The position numbers and the translations under genes were made by a program. From Amycolatopsis jejuensis (GTDB lineage Bacteria > Actinomycetota > Actinomycetes > Mycobacteriales > Pseudonocardiaceae): a DNA stretch of 64,000 nucleotides. The stretch lies in assembly GCF_000717335.1 (NCBI RefSeq), contig NZ_JNYZ01000001.1, forward strand, positions 124,001 through 188,000, written 5' to 3'. Position 1 is the stretch's first letter; each line of letters begins with the position of its first letter. This document shows positions 10,439 through 18,810 of the stretch, piece after piece. The notes under the pieces were generated by a model that made no database searches, had not been told where the DNA came from, and saw only the letters and a program-made list of their open reading frames with translations.

Positions 10439-10987
10439 TCAGCGAGACCGCCAGGCCAGCGGCGACGTCACCAGCGCCGCCTCGGCGATCCGGCGCGCAG
10501 TAGCGGTGAAGAGCCCCGCTTGCGCCGAGGCAATCCACTCGTCCACTGTGGACACCCCAGTGGCCCGGTATTCGAGAGCCTGCACCAGCATTTCGAGCTT
10601 GTCGGCGTCCTTGGCACAGCGAGCTTCGAGCGATTCACGGGTCTCGTACTCGTCGACGGCGTCCCGCACAGTTTCCGCCGAAGCAGGCGGCAGGCCGGCA
10701 GTCTGGTCCGCCGTGATCGCGCGGGGCTCCGGCTTCACGAGATACGGCGCGGCACTGTGCGGCAGGTCCCCGGTGCGGGTTTCCTGAGTGTCGTGCCACA
10801 GCGCGAGAAACGCGGCCCGCTCGGGTACCCCGCCTTCCTCGGCAGCCAGCAACGCCGCCAGCTGCGCCGCCCGAAGACTGTGCTCGGCGACCGACTCCGG
10901 GTCGCGAACCCCAGCCTGCCACCACCCCGCCCGCCGGACGCGCTTGAGCACCCCGAGCTCGTACGCGAAAACAGCCAGAGCTTCCAT
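10439..10987 (-). CDS. HD-domain phosphohydrolase (YfbR/HDDC2-like)
   Basis: A 182-residue metal-dependent phosphohydrolase. The HD motif is seen as AEHS (His36), LWHDTQET (His65-Asp66) and KDADKLEML (Asp127/129). The pattern resembles the YfbR/HDDC2 5-prime-deoxynucleotidase group, which dephosphorylates nucleoside monophosphates, but substrate cannot be read from sequence. It stands alone on the minus strand, divergent from the crotonase gene. Confidence 0.8.
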   Translation of the reverse strand: MEALAVFAYELGVLKRVRRAGWWQAGVRDPESVAEHSLRAAQLAALLAAEEGGVPERAAFLALWHDTQETRTGDLPHSAAPYLVKPEPRAITADQTAGLPPASAETVRDAVDEYETRESLEARCAKDADKLEMLVQALEYRATGVSTVDEWIASAQAGLFTATARRIAEAALVTSPLAWRSR

Positions 10988-11046
10988 GTGCGGTCCCCTT
11001 TGTCTGTGATGATCGCAGCGTACGGTCGCGAGGTTTGGAGGATTCC

Positions 11047-11814
11047 GTGAGCACTGTCCTGGTGGACCACGACGGTCCGGTCACCACCATCGGCATCAAC
11101 CGCCCGCACCGGCGCAACGCGGTCGACCGCGACACCGCCGACGCGCTGGCCAGGTCATTCCGGGAATTCGACGCTTCCCCCGACGCCGCAGTCGCCGTGC
11201 TGTACGGCGTCGACGGCACCTTCTGCTCCGGCGCAGACCTGAAGGCAGTCAGCGAAGGCACCCCCAACCGCACCACCCCGACCGGCGACGGCCCGATGGG
11301 CCCGACCCGCCTGCAGCTGACCAAACCGGTGATCGCCGCAATCTCGGGCCACGCCGTCGCCGGCGGCCTGGAACTCGCCCTGTGGGCCGACCTGCGAGTC
11401 GCCGACGAAACCGCAGTGTTCGGCGTGTTCTGCCGCCGCTGGGGAGTCCCCCTGATCGACGGCGGAACCGTCCGGCTCCCCCGGCTGATCGGCCGAAGCC
11501 ACGCCATGGACCTGATCCTGACCGGCCGCCCCGTCGACGCCGCGGAAGCGCTGCACATCGGCCTGGCAAACCGCGTCGTCCCACCCGGCACCGCACTCCA
11601 GGCCGCAATAGCCCTGGGCAAGAACCTGGCAGCCTTCCCGCAAACCTGCCTACGAGAAGACCGCCTGGCGCTATTGGAAGGCGAGTCGTTGAACGAGAAA
11701 GCCGCACTGGAGAACGAATTCCGCCACGGCCAATCCTCACTGACCACAGACACCCTCGCAGGCGCCACCCGCTTCACCGAAGGCTCCGGCCGCCACGGCT
11801 CCTTCACCGACTGA
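11047..11814 (+). CDS. Enoyl-CoA hydratase/isomerase (crotonase) family protein
   Basis: A 255-residue crotonase-fold enzyme. The oxyanion-hole segments are CSGADLKAV and SGHAVAGGLELALWADLRVA. In place of the first catalytic Glu of classic hydratases, the region reads VFGVFCRRWGVPLIDGG, so the exact reaction (hydratase, isomerase, other) is uncertain. GTG 11047 follows GGAGG at good distance; an in-frame TTG at 11035 lies within or before that site and is unlikely. It is a single-gene unit followed by the repeat block. Confidence 0.85.
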   Translation: MSTVLVDHDGPVTTIGINRPHRRNAVDRDTADALARSFREFDASPDAAVAVLYGVDGTFCSGADLKAVSEGTPNRTTPTGDGPMGPTRLQLTKPVIAAISGHAVAGGLELALWADLRVADETAVFGVFCRRWGVPLIDGGTVRLPRLIGRSHAMDLILTGRPVDAAEALHIGLANRVVPPGTALQAAIALGKNLAAFPQTCLREDRLALLEGESLNEKAALENEFRHGQSSLTTDTLAGATRFTEGSGRHGSFTD

Positions 11815-11823
11815 GGCCGACAT

Positions 11824-11903
11824 CCGTGAAGGGAACCTTCACGGACTCAGATTCCCTCATGGTTCCCTTCACGGACTCAGATTCCGTGAAGGTGGCCTTC
11901 ACA
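11824..11903. repeat. 30-bp tandem hairpin-like repeat, island 1
   Basis: Units of 30 bp start at 11824, 11854 and 11884. Each holds an imperfect inverted repeat of the type GTGAAGGGAACCTTCAC and ends with ACTCAGATT in the first two. Members vary at the centre (GAAGG, CATGG, GGTGG). The same word family returns at 16854-16966. It follows the crotonase stop and could form RNA hairpins, so a terminator or mRNA-stabilising role is possible. No unique spacers, so not CRISPR. Confidence 0.85.
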
Positions 11904-12246
11904 GCCCTTTCACGCCCCACGCCCCACGCACCACCCACTCACCGCAGCCGACCCACCCACCGGGACCGGGCACCCAGCCCCCGCCCTGCACCCCGATCCG
12001 AAGCCCGCACACGGTCTGAACGGCTTGTAAAGGCATCTTCCCCCCCTTGACAAGCCGTTCAGACCGTCGTGACAATCCACCTTCGGGGTGCCCCCACGCA
12101 ACAGTTCCGGCCAACACAGCCCCACTGCAACAGCTCCCCACCACAGCCCCACCGCAACGGTCCTCCGAAACGGCCCCCCGAAACGGCCCCGATCGTGGCC
12201 CCCCACGATCCCCATCCCCACCCGCACCTCTCGGTAACCTGACCCG
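11904..12246. other. Intergenic stretch with strong C-over-G strand bias
   Basis: After the repeats, the plus strand up to the lepB start is rich in C and A and poor in G (runs such as CACGCCCCACGCCCCACG). I see no convincing gene on either strand, although shadow frames are open. The only structured element is the 17-bp inverted repeat at 12012-12066. The lepB promoter should lie in the last 150 bp but no clear -35/-10 pair is visible. Confidence 0.5.
12012..12066. terminator. Perfect 17-bp inverted repeat with 21-nt loop
   Basis: The left arm CGGTCTGAACGGCTTGT (12012-12028) is the exact reverse complement of 12050-12066. The loop (12029-12049) is C-rich. The stem is strong enough for a transcription terminator of the upstream crotonase unit, but there is no T-run. 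It could also be a dispersed palindromic element or a large operator for lepB, which starts 180 bp downstream. Function is not determined by the sequence. Confidence 0.6.
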
Positions 12247-13101
12247 GTGGCCCACCCCATCCCGCACACCCCCGGCGAACCCGACTCAACCCCCCAAAAG
12301 CCCCCGAAAAAGAAACGCCCCTTCTGGCAAGAACTCCCCATCCTCCTCGGCATCGCCCTCGTCCTCACCATCCTCATCCAGCAATTCGTCGGCAAGGTCT
12401 TCCTCATTCCCTCCGAATCGATGGAAACGACCCTCCACGGCTGCACCGGCTGCTTCGGAGACCGCGTCGTCGTCGACCGCGTCACCTACGACTTCACCAA
12501 TCCCACCCCCGGTGACGTCATCGTCTTCCGCGGCCCGCAACACTGGACCGAGCACGAAATCGCCCCCCAGGACACCGGCAACTTCGTCACGAAGACCCTG
12601 CGCGGCTTGGGTTCCCTGGTCGGCTTCGCCCCGCCGGACGAGCGCGACTTCGTCAAGCGCGTGATCGCCACCGGCGGCCAGACCGTCCAATGCTGCGACC
12701 CGCAAGGACGCGTCCTCGTCGACGGCAAACCTCTCGACGAGCCCTACGTCCACTGGACCGACCCCGCCAACCCGGTACAGCAGCCGTTCGCGCCGGTCAC
12801 CGTCCCGGCCGGGAGCCTGTGGGTGATGGGCGACAACCGCAACAACTCGTGCGACTCCCGGTGCCAGGGCGGCGGTGGCGTGAACGGCACCGTTCCGGTC
12901 GGCGACGTCATCGGCAAGGCCCGGTTCATCGTCCTGCCGCCGTCCCGCTGGAGCGGCGTCAGCGACTACGACGCCCAGCACCCCGCCGCGCTCGGGGCAC
13001 CCGCCTGGCAGCAAGGACTTCCCCTCGGCGCGGGCGCGCTGCTGGCCTTCCCGGCACTGGCCGCCGGGCGGAAGCTGCGCCGTCTCGCTCAGCGGAACTG
13101 A
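12247..13101 (+). CDS. lepB: Signal peptidase I
   Basis: A 284-residue type I signal peptidase. A proline- and lysine-rich cytoplasmic start (residues 1-27) precedes a membrane segment (about 31-49). The catalytic Ser58 lies in IPSESMETTL and Lys137 in RDFVKRVIATGG; the box E motif GDNRNNSCDSR follows. A second hydrophobic stretch (about 258-272) before the basic RKLRRLAQRN end gives a C-terminal anchor, as in many actinobacterial paralogues. It starts at GTG 12247. It removes signal peptides from Sec and Tat substrates. It appears to be monocistronic here. Confidence 0.93.
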   Translation: MAHPIPHTPGEPDSTPQKPPKKKRPFWQELPILLGIALVLTILIQQFVGKVFLIPSESMETTLHGCTGCFGDRVVVDRVTYDFTNPTPGDVIVFRGPQHWTEHEIAPQDTGNFVTKTLRGLGSLVGFAPPDERDFVKRVIATGGQTVQCCDPQGRVLVDGKPLDEPYVHWTDPANPVQQPFAPVTVPAGSLWVMGDNRNNSCDSRCQGGGGVNGTVPVGDVIGKARFIVLPPSRWSGVSDYDAQHPAALGAPAWQQGLPLGAGALLAFPALAAGRKLRRLAQRN

Positions 13102-13226
13102 CCCGCCGGAAAGCCGTGACCTGCGGGTCTCCCGGACACCACCCTCCCGTCGCAACCCGCACGAACGACGGTGGCATGATGCCCGCACGGTCCGACCGGG
13201 CCGCCCGCCGAGGAGGAAGGTGACGC

Positions 13227-13718
13227 TTGAGCACGCGCACGACCCAGGTGGACGACCTCCGGCTCGTGGCGCAGCCGAGCGCGGTCCCGTGCACCGAACT
13301 GTTCGTCCGGCTGATCCTCAGCGACTGGTCCCTGCTGCCGATGCTGGACCAGGTCACGAACGCCGCCGTCCGGCTCGTCGGCGACATCGTCGACCAGAGC
13401 CGTCCCGCCGCGCCCGCCTTCGTCACCGTGCGGCTGCAGGTGCGCGGGGAGATGCTCGTGGTCGAGGTCGAGGACGACCTGCCCGCCCCGATCCCGCCCC
13501 GTGACACCCGCATCGGCGTGCGCCCGGGACCCCGCGGCGGCCGCGTCACGTGGTGCGAGCTGCCGCTGCCCGGCGGCATGTCCGCGGGCCAGGTCCGGCT
13601 CCCCCGCCGCGGTGACCGCCGGACCCTCGTCGACGAACCGGTGTCCGGCGACCCGGTGACCGCCGACCCGCAGGTGCTCGAACGCCTCCTCAACCGCCTC
13701 AGCTCCTGGTCGGACTGA
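13227..13718 (+). CDS. Degenerate HATPase-like regulatory protein
   Basis: A 163-residue protein with a pattern like anti-sigma-factor-type HATPase domains (residues about 38-115): VTNAAVRLVGDIVDQ for the N-box region and EMLVVEVEDDLPAPIP for the strand before a G1-like region. The key Gly-rich ATP-lid residues are not clear, so ATP binding is doubtful. TTG 13227 follows AGGAGG at 10 nt; a GTG at 13220 is in another frame. Many actinomycetes carry such proteins for sigma-factor control, but partners are not visible here. Confidence 0.6.
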   Translation: MSTRTTQVDDLRLVAQPSAVPCTELFVRLILSDWSLLPMLDQVTNAAVRLVGDIVDQSRPAAPAFVTVRLQVRGEMLVVEVEDDLPAPIPPRDTRIGVRPGPRGGRVTWCELPLPGGMSAGQVRLPRRGDRRTLVDEPVSGDPVTADPQVLERLLNRLSSWSD

Positions 13719-13788
13719 CCTCCCGGCGCCTGCTCCGGCCGACGTCCCCAGGCCTGCTCAGTTCGCGGTCCGGCCGACCTCGAACACG

Positions 13789-14415
13789 TCAGGTCCGGCT
13801 GGCGTCCCAAGCCTGCTCCAGCGCCTGCGTGAACACCTCCACCGGCTGGCCACCGGACACCCCGATCCGTCGGTCCAGCACGAAAAACGGCACCCCGGTC
13901 GCCCCGAGCTGCGCTGCCTCCCGCTCCTCGGCGCGCACCGCTTCGGCGTACTGCTGCGGGTCGGCCAGCACCGCCTCTGCATCCGCCCGCACCAGACCGG
14001 CCTCTTCCGCCACCTCGGCGAGCACTTCCGCCCGGAACACCGGCCGCGCCTCGGCGAAGTTCGCGCGGAACAGCGCCGCCACCATCTCGGCCTCCATTCC
14101 CTTCTCCCGCGCCCAGTGCAGCAGCCGGTGCGCGTCGAAGGTGTTGCCGATCTCCCGGTCCGTGCGGTACCCGAGCCCTTCCGCCGCGGCCAGCCCGGCC
14201 ACCCGCTCCTCCATCGCCTCCGCCTGCGGCCCGTACCGCGCGGTCAGCATCTGCAGCAACGGTTCCGTCCCGGTGCGCGAAGGATCGAGCTCGAACGACC
14301 GGTACGTCACGTTCACCTCGCTGCGGTGCGCGAAACCGGCCAATGCCTTGTCGAACCGCGCTTTCCCGAGGTAGCACCACGGGCACACGATGTCGCTCCA
14401 GATCTCCACCTGCAT
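13789..14415 (-). CDS. DsbA-family oxidoreductase (FrnE/2-hydroxychromene isomerase-like)
   Basis: A 208-residue thioredoxin-fold protein of the FrnE group. The active site CPWC is at residues 11-14 in SDIVCPWCYLG; the helical insert contains GNTFDAHRLLHWA, and the cis-Pro loop is ATGVPFFVLDRRIGVSG. No signal peptide, so it works in the cytoplasm, probably as a thiol-disulfide oxidoreductase. It is co-oriented with the EamA exporter upstream (25 bp gap). Confidence 0.9.
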   Translation of the reverse strand: MQVEIWSDIVCPWCYLGKARFDKALAGFAHRSEVNVTYRSFELDPSRTGTEPLLQMLTARYGPQAEAMEERVAGLAAAEGLGYRTDREIGNTFDAHRLLHWAREKGMEAEMVAALFRANFAEARPVFRAEVLAEVAEEAGLVRADAEAVLADPQQYAEAVRAEEREAAQLGATGVPFFVLDRRIGVSGGQPVEVFTQALEQAWDASRT

Positions 14416-14440
14416 GCCGCCAGCCTAACCACCGCGACGT

Positions 14441-15298
14441 TCAGACCATCGTCTTCACCGGTTCGCGCGCTCCGGTCCGCTCCGCGCCGATCCCTGCCGC
14501 CACCACGAACGCCACCCCGGCCCCCGCGGCGAGGTTCGGGACCTGGTGCAGCACGATCAGCCCGACCAGGAGCGCCAACGCCGGTTCGAGGCTCATCAAC
14601 GTCCCGAAGGCGGATGCCGTCAACCGTTGCAGCGCAAGCATTTCCAGGCAGAACGGGATCACCGGCACGAGCACCGCGAGCCCCAGCCCGGCCAGCACCA
14701 GCGGCCAGGTCAGCTGCGAGATGGTGGCCGGTCCGTGTACGAAAGTCGCGACCAGACCCGCCACCGGCATCGACACTGCGAGCCCGCGCACGCCGGAAAC
14801 CTCGTCGCCGACCCGTTGCGTCAGCAGGATGTAGCACCCCCAGCACACCGCCGACGCGAGTGCGCACGCGATACCGATCAGGTCCGTTCCGCCCTGCCAC
14901 GGCTGGGTCAGGAGCACCACGCCCACTGCCGCCAGCACCGGCCACCACCGGGTCCCGCTGCGGCCGCGCACGATCGCGACCGTCAGCGGGCCGAGGAACT
15001 CGAGCGCGCTCGCCGTCCCCAGCGGCAGCCGCGTCGCCGCCACCATGAACAGGATCGTCATCCCCGCCGTGACGACGCCGAGCACCACACTCGTCTTCAG
15101 CACCGGGCGGCGGAACGTCGACGGCCTCGGCCGCACGAGTACGAGCAGCAGCACCCCGGCCCACGCAAGCCGCAGCCACGCGACGCCAGTCGGCCCGATT
15201 TCGCGGGCGAGGCCGACCGAAACCGCCAATCCCAGCTGAACGGACAGCATGGCGCCGACGGCGAACACAACACCGGCCCGGGTGGAGGAAGGGAGCAC
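14441..15298 (-). CDS. EamA-family exporter (RhtA-like)
   Basis: A 285-residue membrane protein with ten predicted helices in two EamA halves; examples are [18 protein letters not shown] and the second-half [20 protein letters not shown], the latter being characteristic of RhtA-type amino acid or metabolite exporters. It starts at GTG 15298, 85 bp from the divergent LysR gene, so that regulator probably controls it. Confidence 0.87.
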   Translation of the reverse strand: MLPSSTRAGVVFAVGAMLSVQLGLAVSVGLAREIGPTGVAWLRLAWAGVLLLVLVRPRPSTFRRPVLKTSVVLGVVTAGMTILFMVAATRLPLGTASALEFLGPLTVAIVRGRSGTRWWPVLAAVGVVLLTQPWQGGTDLIGIACALASAVCWGCYILLTQRVGDEVSGVRGLAVSMPVAGLVATFVHGPATISQLTWPLVLAGLGLAVLVPVIPFCLEMLALQRLTASAFGTLMSLEPALALLVGLIVLHQVPNLAAGAGVAFVVAAGIGAERTGAREPVKTMV

Positions 15299-15383
15299 GT
15301 CCTCCAGGAGACCTCATCCGGACCGTTCGTGTCCACCTGCCGATGATGGACATACCGTCCGGAAATCCTGAACAATAGACCAG

Positions 15384-16271
15384 GTGGAGACCCGCCGGCT
15401 GCAATTCCTCCTCGAGCTGTCGCGGCTCGGCTCGATGCGGGCCGTCGCCGAGGTGCTCGGGACCACCACGTCCACCGTCTCGCAGCAGATCTCGGTGCTG
15501 GCCAAGGAAACCGGTGTCGTCCTGCTCGAACCGGACGGGCGCCGGGTGCGCCTCACCCCGGCCGGGCAACGGCTCGCCGAGCACGCCGTCACGATCCTCG
15601 CGGCCGTCGAGACGGCCCGCGTCGACCTCGACCCGGGCGCTGAACCCGCCGGTACCGTGCGGGTCGCCGGGTTTGCGACCGCCGTCCGCCAGTCGCTGCT
15701 GCCGGTCGCGGCTCTGCTCGCGCAGCGGCATCCCCGGGTCCGCGTGGTGATCAAAGAGCACGAACCCGCCGAAGCATTGGCGCAGCTGATGACCGACGAC
15801 ATCGACCTCGCCCTCACCTACGACTTCGACCTCGCCCCCGCGACCACCGAACCGTCGATCGCCGCCACGCAGCTGTGGGCAGCGCCGTGGGGCCTCGCCG
15901 CCCGGCGGGTCGACGCGAGCCGCGTGCACGGCGACGGAACCCTCGCCGTGTTCACCGCTTTCCGCGACCACGACTGGATCGGCAACTCCCGCAACGGCGC
16001 GGACGAGACCGTCGTGCGGACGCTGGCGTCGATGGCCGGTTTCGCCCCGCGGTTCACCCATCGCGCCGACAGCCTCGACCTGGTCCAGGACCTCATCGCG
16101 GCCGACGGCGGCGTCGGGCTGCTCCCGGTGGACTGGCCGACGCGGCCGAGCGTCACCGTGCTGCCGCTCACCGGTCCCGACGTGCGGTTGCGTGCCTTCA
16201 CCTGCACCCGCCGCGGCCGGGACGCGTGGCCGCCGCTCGCCCTCGTCCTGGGTTTGCTGCACCACGGTTAG
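15384..16271 (+). CDS. LysR-family transcriptional regulator
   Basis: A 295-residue LysR protein: winged helix at residues 1-60 (TTTSTVSQQISVLAKETG as recognition region), linker, then a periplasmic-binding-like effector domain (about 88-290). The GTG at 15384 starts directly with METRRLQFLLELSRLGS as usual. It is divergent from the EamA exporter, a common LysR arrangement where inducer is the export substrate. Effector unknown. Confidence 0.9.
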   Translation: METRRLQFLLELSRLGSMRAVAEVLGTTTSTVSQQISVLAKETGVVLLEPDGRRVRLTPAGQRLAEHAVTILAAVETARVDLDPGAEPAGTVRVAGFATAVRQSLLPVAALLAQRHPRVRVVIKEHEPAEALAQLMTDDIDLALTYDFDLAPATTEPSIAATQLWAAPWGLAARRVDASRVHGDGTLAVFTAFRDHDWIGNSRNGADETVVRTLASMAGFAPRFTHRADSLDLVQDLIAADGGVGLLPVDWPTRPSVTVLPLTGPDVRLRAFTCTRRGRDAWPPLALVLGLLHHG

Positions 16272-16306
16272 CATGGGGGTAACGCAGCGACGACGAAGGA
16301 GGCGGC

Positions 16307-16807
16307 ATGGCCACGGAGAAGGCGGTCCTGGCCGGCGGGTGTTTCTGGGGTATGGAAGAACTGTTCCGCCACCAGCCGGGCGTGCTCTCCACCCGCGTCG
16401 GCTACAGCGGCGGTGACACGCCCAACGCCACCTACCGCAACCACGGCACGCACGCCGAGACGATCGAGGTCACGTACGACCCTGAGCAGACCGATTTCCG
16501 CGCCCAGCTCGAGTTCTTTTTCCAGGTCCACGACCCGACCACGAAGAACCGCCAGGGCAACGACCTCGGCACCAGCTACCGGTCGGCCATCTTCTACACC
16601 ACCGACGACCAGAAGAAGGTCGCCGAGGACACGATCGCGGACGTCGAGGCCTCCGGGCTGTGGCCGGGGCCGGTCGTCACGGAGGTCACGCCCGCCGGTG
16701 ACTTCTGGGAGGCCGAGCCGGAGCACCAGGACTACCTCCAGCGTTACCCGCACGGCTACACGTGCCACTTCCCGCGGCCCGGCTGGAAGCTGCCCAAGCG
16801 CGGCTGA
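16307..16807 (+). CDS. msrA: Peptide methionine (S)-S-oxide reductase MsrA
   Basis: The 166-residue enzyme reduces methionine-S-sulfoxide in proteins. It has the signature [10 protein letters not shown] with catalytic Cys12, the [20 protein letters not shown] block and [19 protein letters not shown] near the end. The length is typical of the short MsrA type. It lies 35 bp downstream of the LysR gene, with an AAGGAGG-type ribosome site before the ATG. The second repeat island follows it. Confidence 0.97.
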   Translation: MATEKAVLAGGCFWGMEELFRHQPGVLSTRVGYSGGDTPNATYRNHGTHAETIEVTYDPEQTDFRAQLEFFFQVHDPTTKNRQGNDLGTSYRSAIFYTTDDQKKVAEDTIADVEASGLWPGPVVTEVTPAGDFWEAEPEHQDYLQRYPHGYTCHFPRPGWKLPKRG

Positions 16808-16853
16808 ACAACCGGCCCCCTCGCGACCGGACTGCGCGACCCCTCGCCCAAGT

Positions 16854-16966
16854 CCGTGAAGGGAACCATGAGGGAATCAGATTCCGTGATGGTTCCCTTC
16901 ACAGCTCTCCACATTCCGTGAAGGTTCCCTTCACAGCCTCTGATTCCGTGATGGTTCCCTTCACGG
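16854..16966. repeat. About 30-bp hairpin-like repeat, island 2
   Basis: Units begin at 16854, 16884, 16916 and 16946 (spacing 30, 32, 30). They share words with island 1, such as CCGTGAAGGGAACC, GGTTCCCTTCAC and CAGATT, in mixed GAAGG/GATGG variants; units 3 and 4 read CCGTGAAGGTTCCC and CCGTGATGGTTCCC. The island sits between msrA and the peptide-binding protein gene. The rest of this gap (16808-16853 and 16967-17187) holds nothing I can identify except the ribosome site of the next gene. Confidence 0.85.
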
Positions 16967-17187
16967 AACGATCCCTCCTGCGCCGCGGCCCGGTGTCCCG
17001 CCTGACGGACGGCCTCGCCGAACAAATGCGCGCCGGTTATCGCGCGGGCGCGAGTCACGATTGCCGTTGCCGGTCAACGTGATTCCGTGCTGCGGCCGTC
17101 CCGGCTCACCTGCTGGGACGGGCTTCAGCGAACGGCTCCGACGGGGTGAGCTGGCGGTCCCGACCCGTCCACGTCCGGAGGAGCATC

Positions 17188-18810
17188 GTGCGCCGCTACG
17201 CCCTCACCCATCGACCTGCGCTCGCGTTTGCCGTGGCGCTTCCGCTGCTGCTCGCCGCCTGCGGCACCGCCGGCGGTGCGGGCGGGGGCGACGCCGGGCC
17301 GCCGCGGCCGGGTGGCACGCTGCGGCTCGGGATTTCGTCCAATCCGGACTGCATCGACCCGCAGCAGGCCAGCACGAACGCGTCGCTCAACGTGGGCAGG
17401 CAGCTCGTCGACTCGCTCACCGACCAGGACCCGAAGACCGGCGCCATCACGCCGTGGCTGGCCGACCGCTGGACCGTCAACACCGATTCGACCAGCTTCA
17501 CCTTCCACCTCCGCTCCGGCGCGACCTTCTCCGACGGCACCCCGGTCGACGCGGCCGCGGTCAAGACCAGCTTCGACGGCATCAAGGCCCTCGGTGCGAA
17601 AGCCCTCCTCGGCGCCAGCTACCTGGCCGCCTACCGCAGCGCGACGGTCCTCGACCCGGCGACGGTGCAGCTCGACTTCAGCTCGCCCAGCGCGCAGTTC
17701 CTGCAGGCCAGCTCCACGATGTCGCTCGGCGTGCTCGCCCCCGCGGCGTACCGGCACACCCCCGAGGAGCGCTGCCAGGGCACCGGCCTCACCGGCTCCG
17801 GCCCGTTCGTGTTCACCAGCCTGCGGCCGAACCAGGAGATCGTGCTCGGCAAGCGCACCGGGTACCACTGGGGTTCGCCGCTGTGGAAGCACCAGGGCGA
17901 GGCGTACCTCGACCGGATCGACTACCGCGTGGTGCCCGAACCCGGCGTGCGCACCGGAAGTCTCGTGTCCGGGCAGCTCGACGCGGTCACCGACGTGCAG
18001 CCGGTCGACGAACCGCAGTTCACCGGCAACGGGTTCACCGAACCGGTACGGGCCAACCCGGGCATCGTGTTCAACCTGCACGCCAACATCACCCGCGGGG
18101 TGCTGGCGGACCAGAAGGTGCGGCAGGCGGTCGCGAAGGGCGTCAACCGGCCCGAGGTCACCAGCACCGTCCTCTCGCCGAACTACCGGCCCGCGACCAG
18201 CATCCTCGGCGCCGCCACGCCGCTGCACGCCGACCTGTCCAAGGAGCTCGCCTACGACCCGTCCGGCGCCGAAGCGCTGCTGCAGGCCGCCGGCTGGGTC
18301 CCCGGCGCGGACGGCATCCGCACGAAGAACGGCCAGCGGCTGTCCGCGTCGGTGCTGTTCTCCCCGGTGTTCAACCAGAACCAGAGCGTGCTGGAGCTGA
18401 TCCAGCAGCAGCTGCGCAAGATCGGCTTCGACCTCAAGATCGAGCTGCACACCAACGCCGAGCTCGTCCGGCTCCAGCAGAGCGGTGAGTACGACTTCAT
18501 CTGGTACAACGTCACCCGCGCCGACCCGGACATCCTGCGCCAGCAGTTCTCCACGAAGGCCGCCAACCGCAGCAAACTGCCCGCCGACAACCCGCTTGAC
18601 CCGTCGTTGATCGAGCAGTCCGCCACCGTCGACGCGGCGAAGCGCAAACCCGCCGCCGAAGCCGCGCAGCGCACCATCGTGGAGCAGGCGTACGCGATCC
18701 CGGTCTTCGAGCTCACCCAGGTACTCGGCGTCGGGCCGAAAGCGCACGACGTCAACTTCGAAGCGTCTTCGCGGCTGCAGCTGTTCGACACCTGGGTTTC
18801 CGGCTCATGA
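17188..18810 (+). CDS. Oligopeptide-type ABC transporter, solute-binding lipoprotein
   Basis: A 540-residue family 5 solute-binding protein. From GTG 17188 the signal sequence reaches a lipobox LLAAC with Cys25; GGAGG lies at good spacing upstream, so the longer frame from 17146 is rejected. SBP_bac_5 landmarks include RPGGTLRLG, LADRWTVNTDSTSFTFHLR and SDGTPVDAAAVKTSF. It captures the substrate outside the membrane for the permeases that follow. Downstream luciferase-like monooxygenases suggest an organic compound (for example a sulfur- or nitrogen-containing one) rather than a simple peptide. Confidence 0.92.
   Translation: MRRYALTHRPALAFAVALPLLLAACGTAGGAGGGDAGPPRPGGTLRLGISSNPDCIDPQQASTNASLNVGRQLVDSLTDQDPKTGAITPWLADRWTVNTDSTSFTFHLRSGATFSDGTPVDAAAVKTSFDGIKALGAKALLGASYLAAYRSATVLDPATVQLDFSSPSAQFLQASSTMSLGVLAPAAYRHTPEERCQGTGLTGSGPFVFTSLRPNQEIVLGKRTGYHWGSPLWKHQGEAYLDRIDYRVVPEPGVRTGSLVSGQLDAVTDVQPVDEPQFTGNGFTEPVRANPGIVFNLHANITRGVLADQKVRQAVAKGVNRPEVTSTVLSPNYRPATSILGAATPLHADLSKELAYDPSGAEALLQAAGWVPGADGIRTKNGQRLSASVLFSPVFNQNQSVLELIQQQLRKIGFDLKIELHTNAELVRLQQSGEYDFIWYNVTRADPDILRQQFSTKAANRSKLPADNPLDPSLIEQSATVDAAKRKPAAEAAQRTIVEQAYAIPVFELTQVLGVGPKAHDVNFEASSRLQLFDTWVSGS

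Noticed and set aside
13220..13504. GTG-initiated 94-codon frame overlapping the HATPase-like gene start
   Set aside because: It has no recognisable domain and shifts out of frame from the protein whose HATPase-like pattern begins at TTG 13227.
11824..16966. CRISPR-like array suggested by 30-bp periodic repeats
   Set aside because: Units abut without unique spacers, vary internally, number only three or four per island, and no cas genes are in the window.
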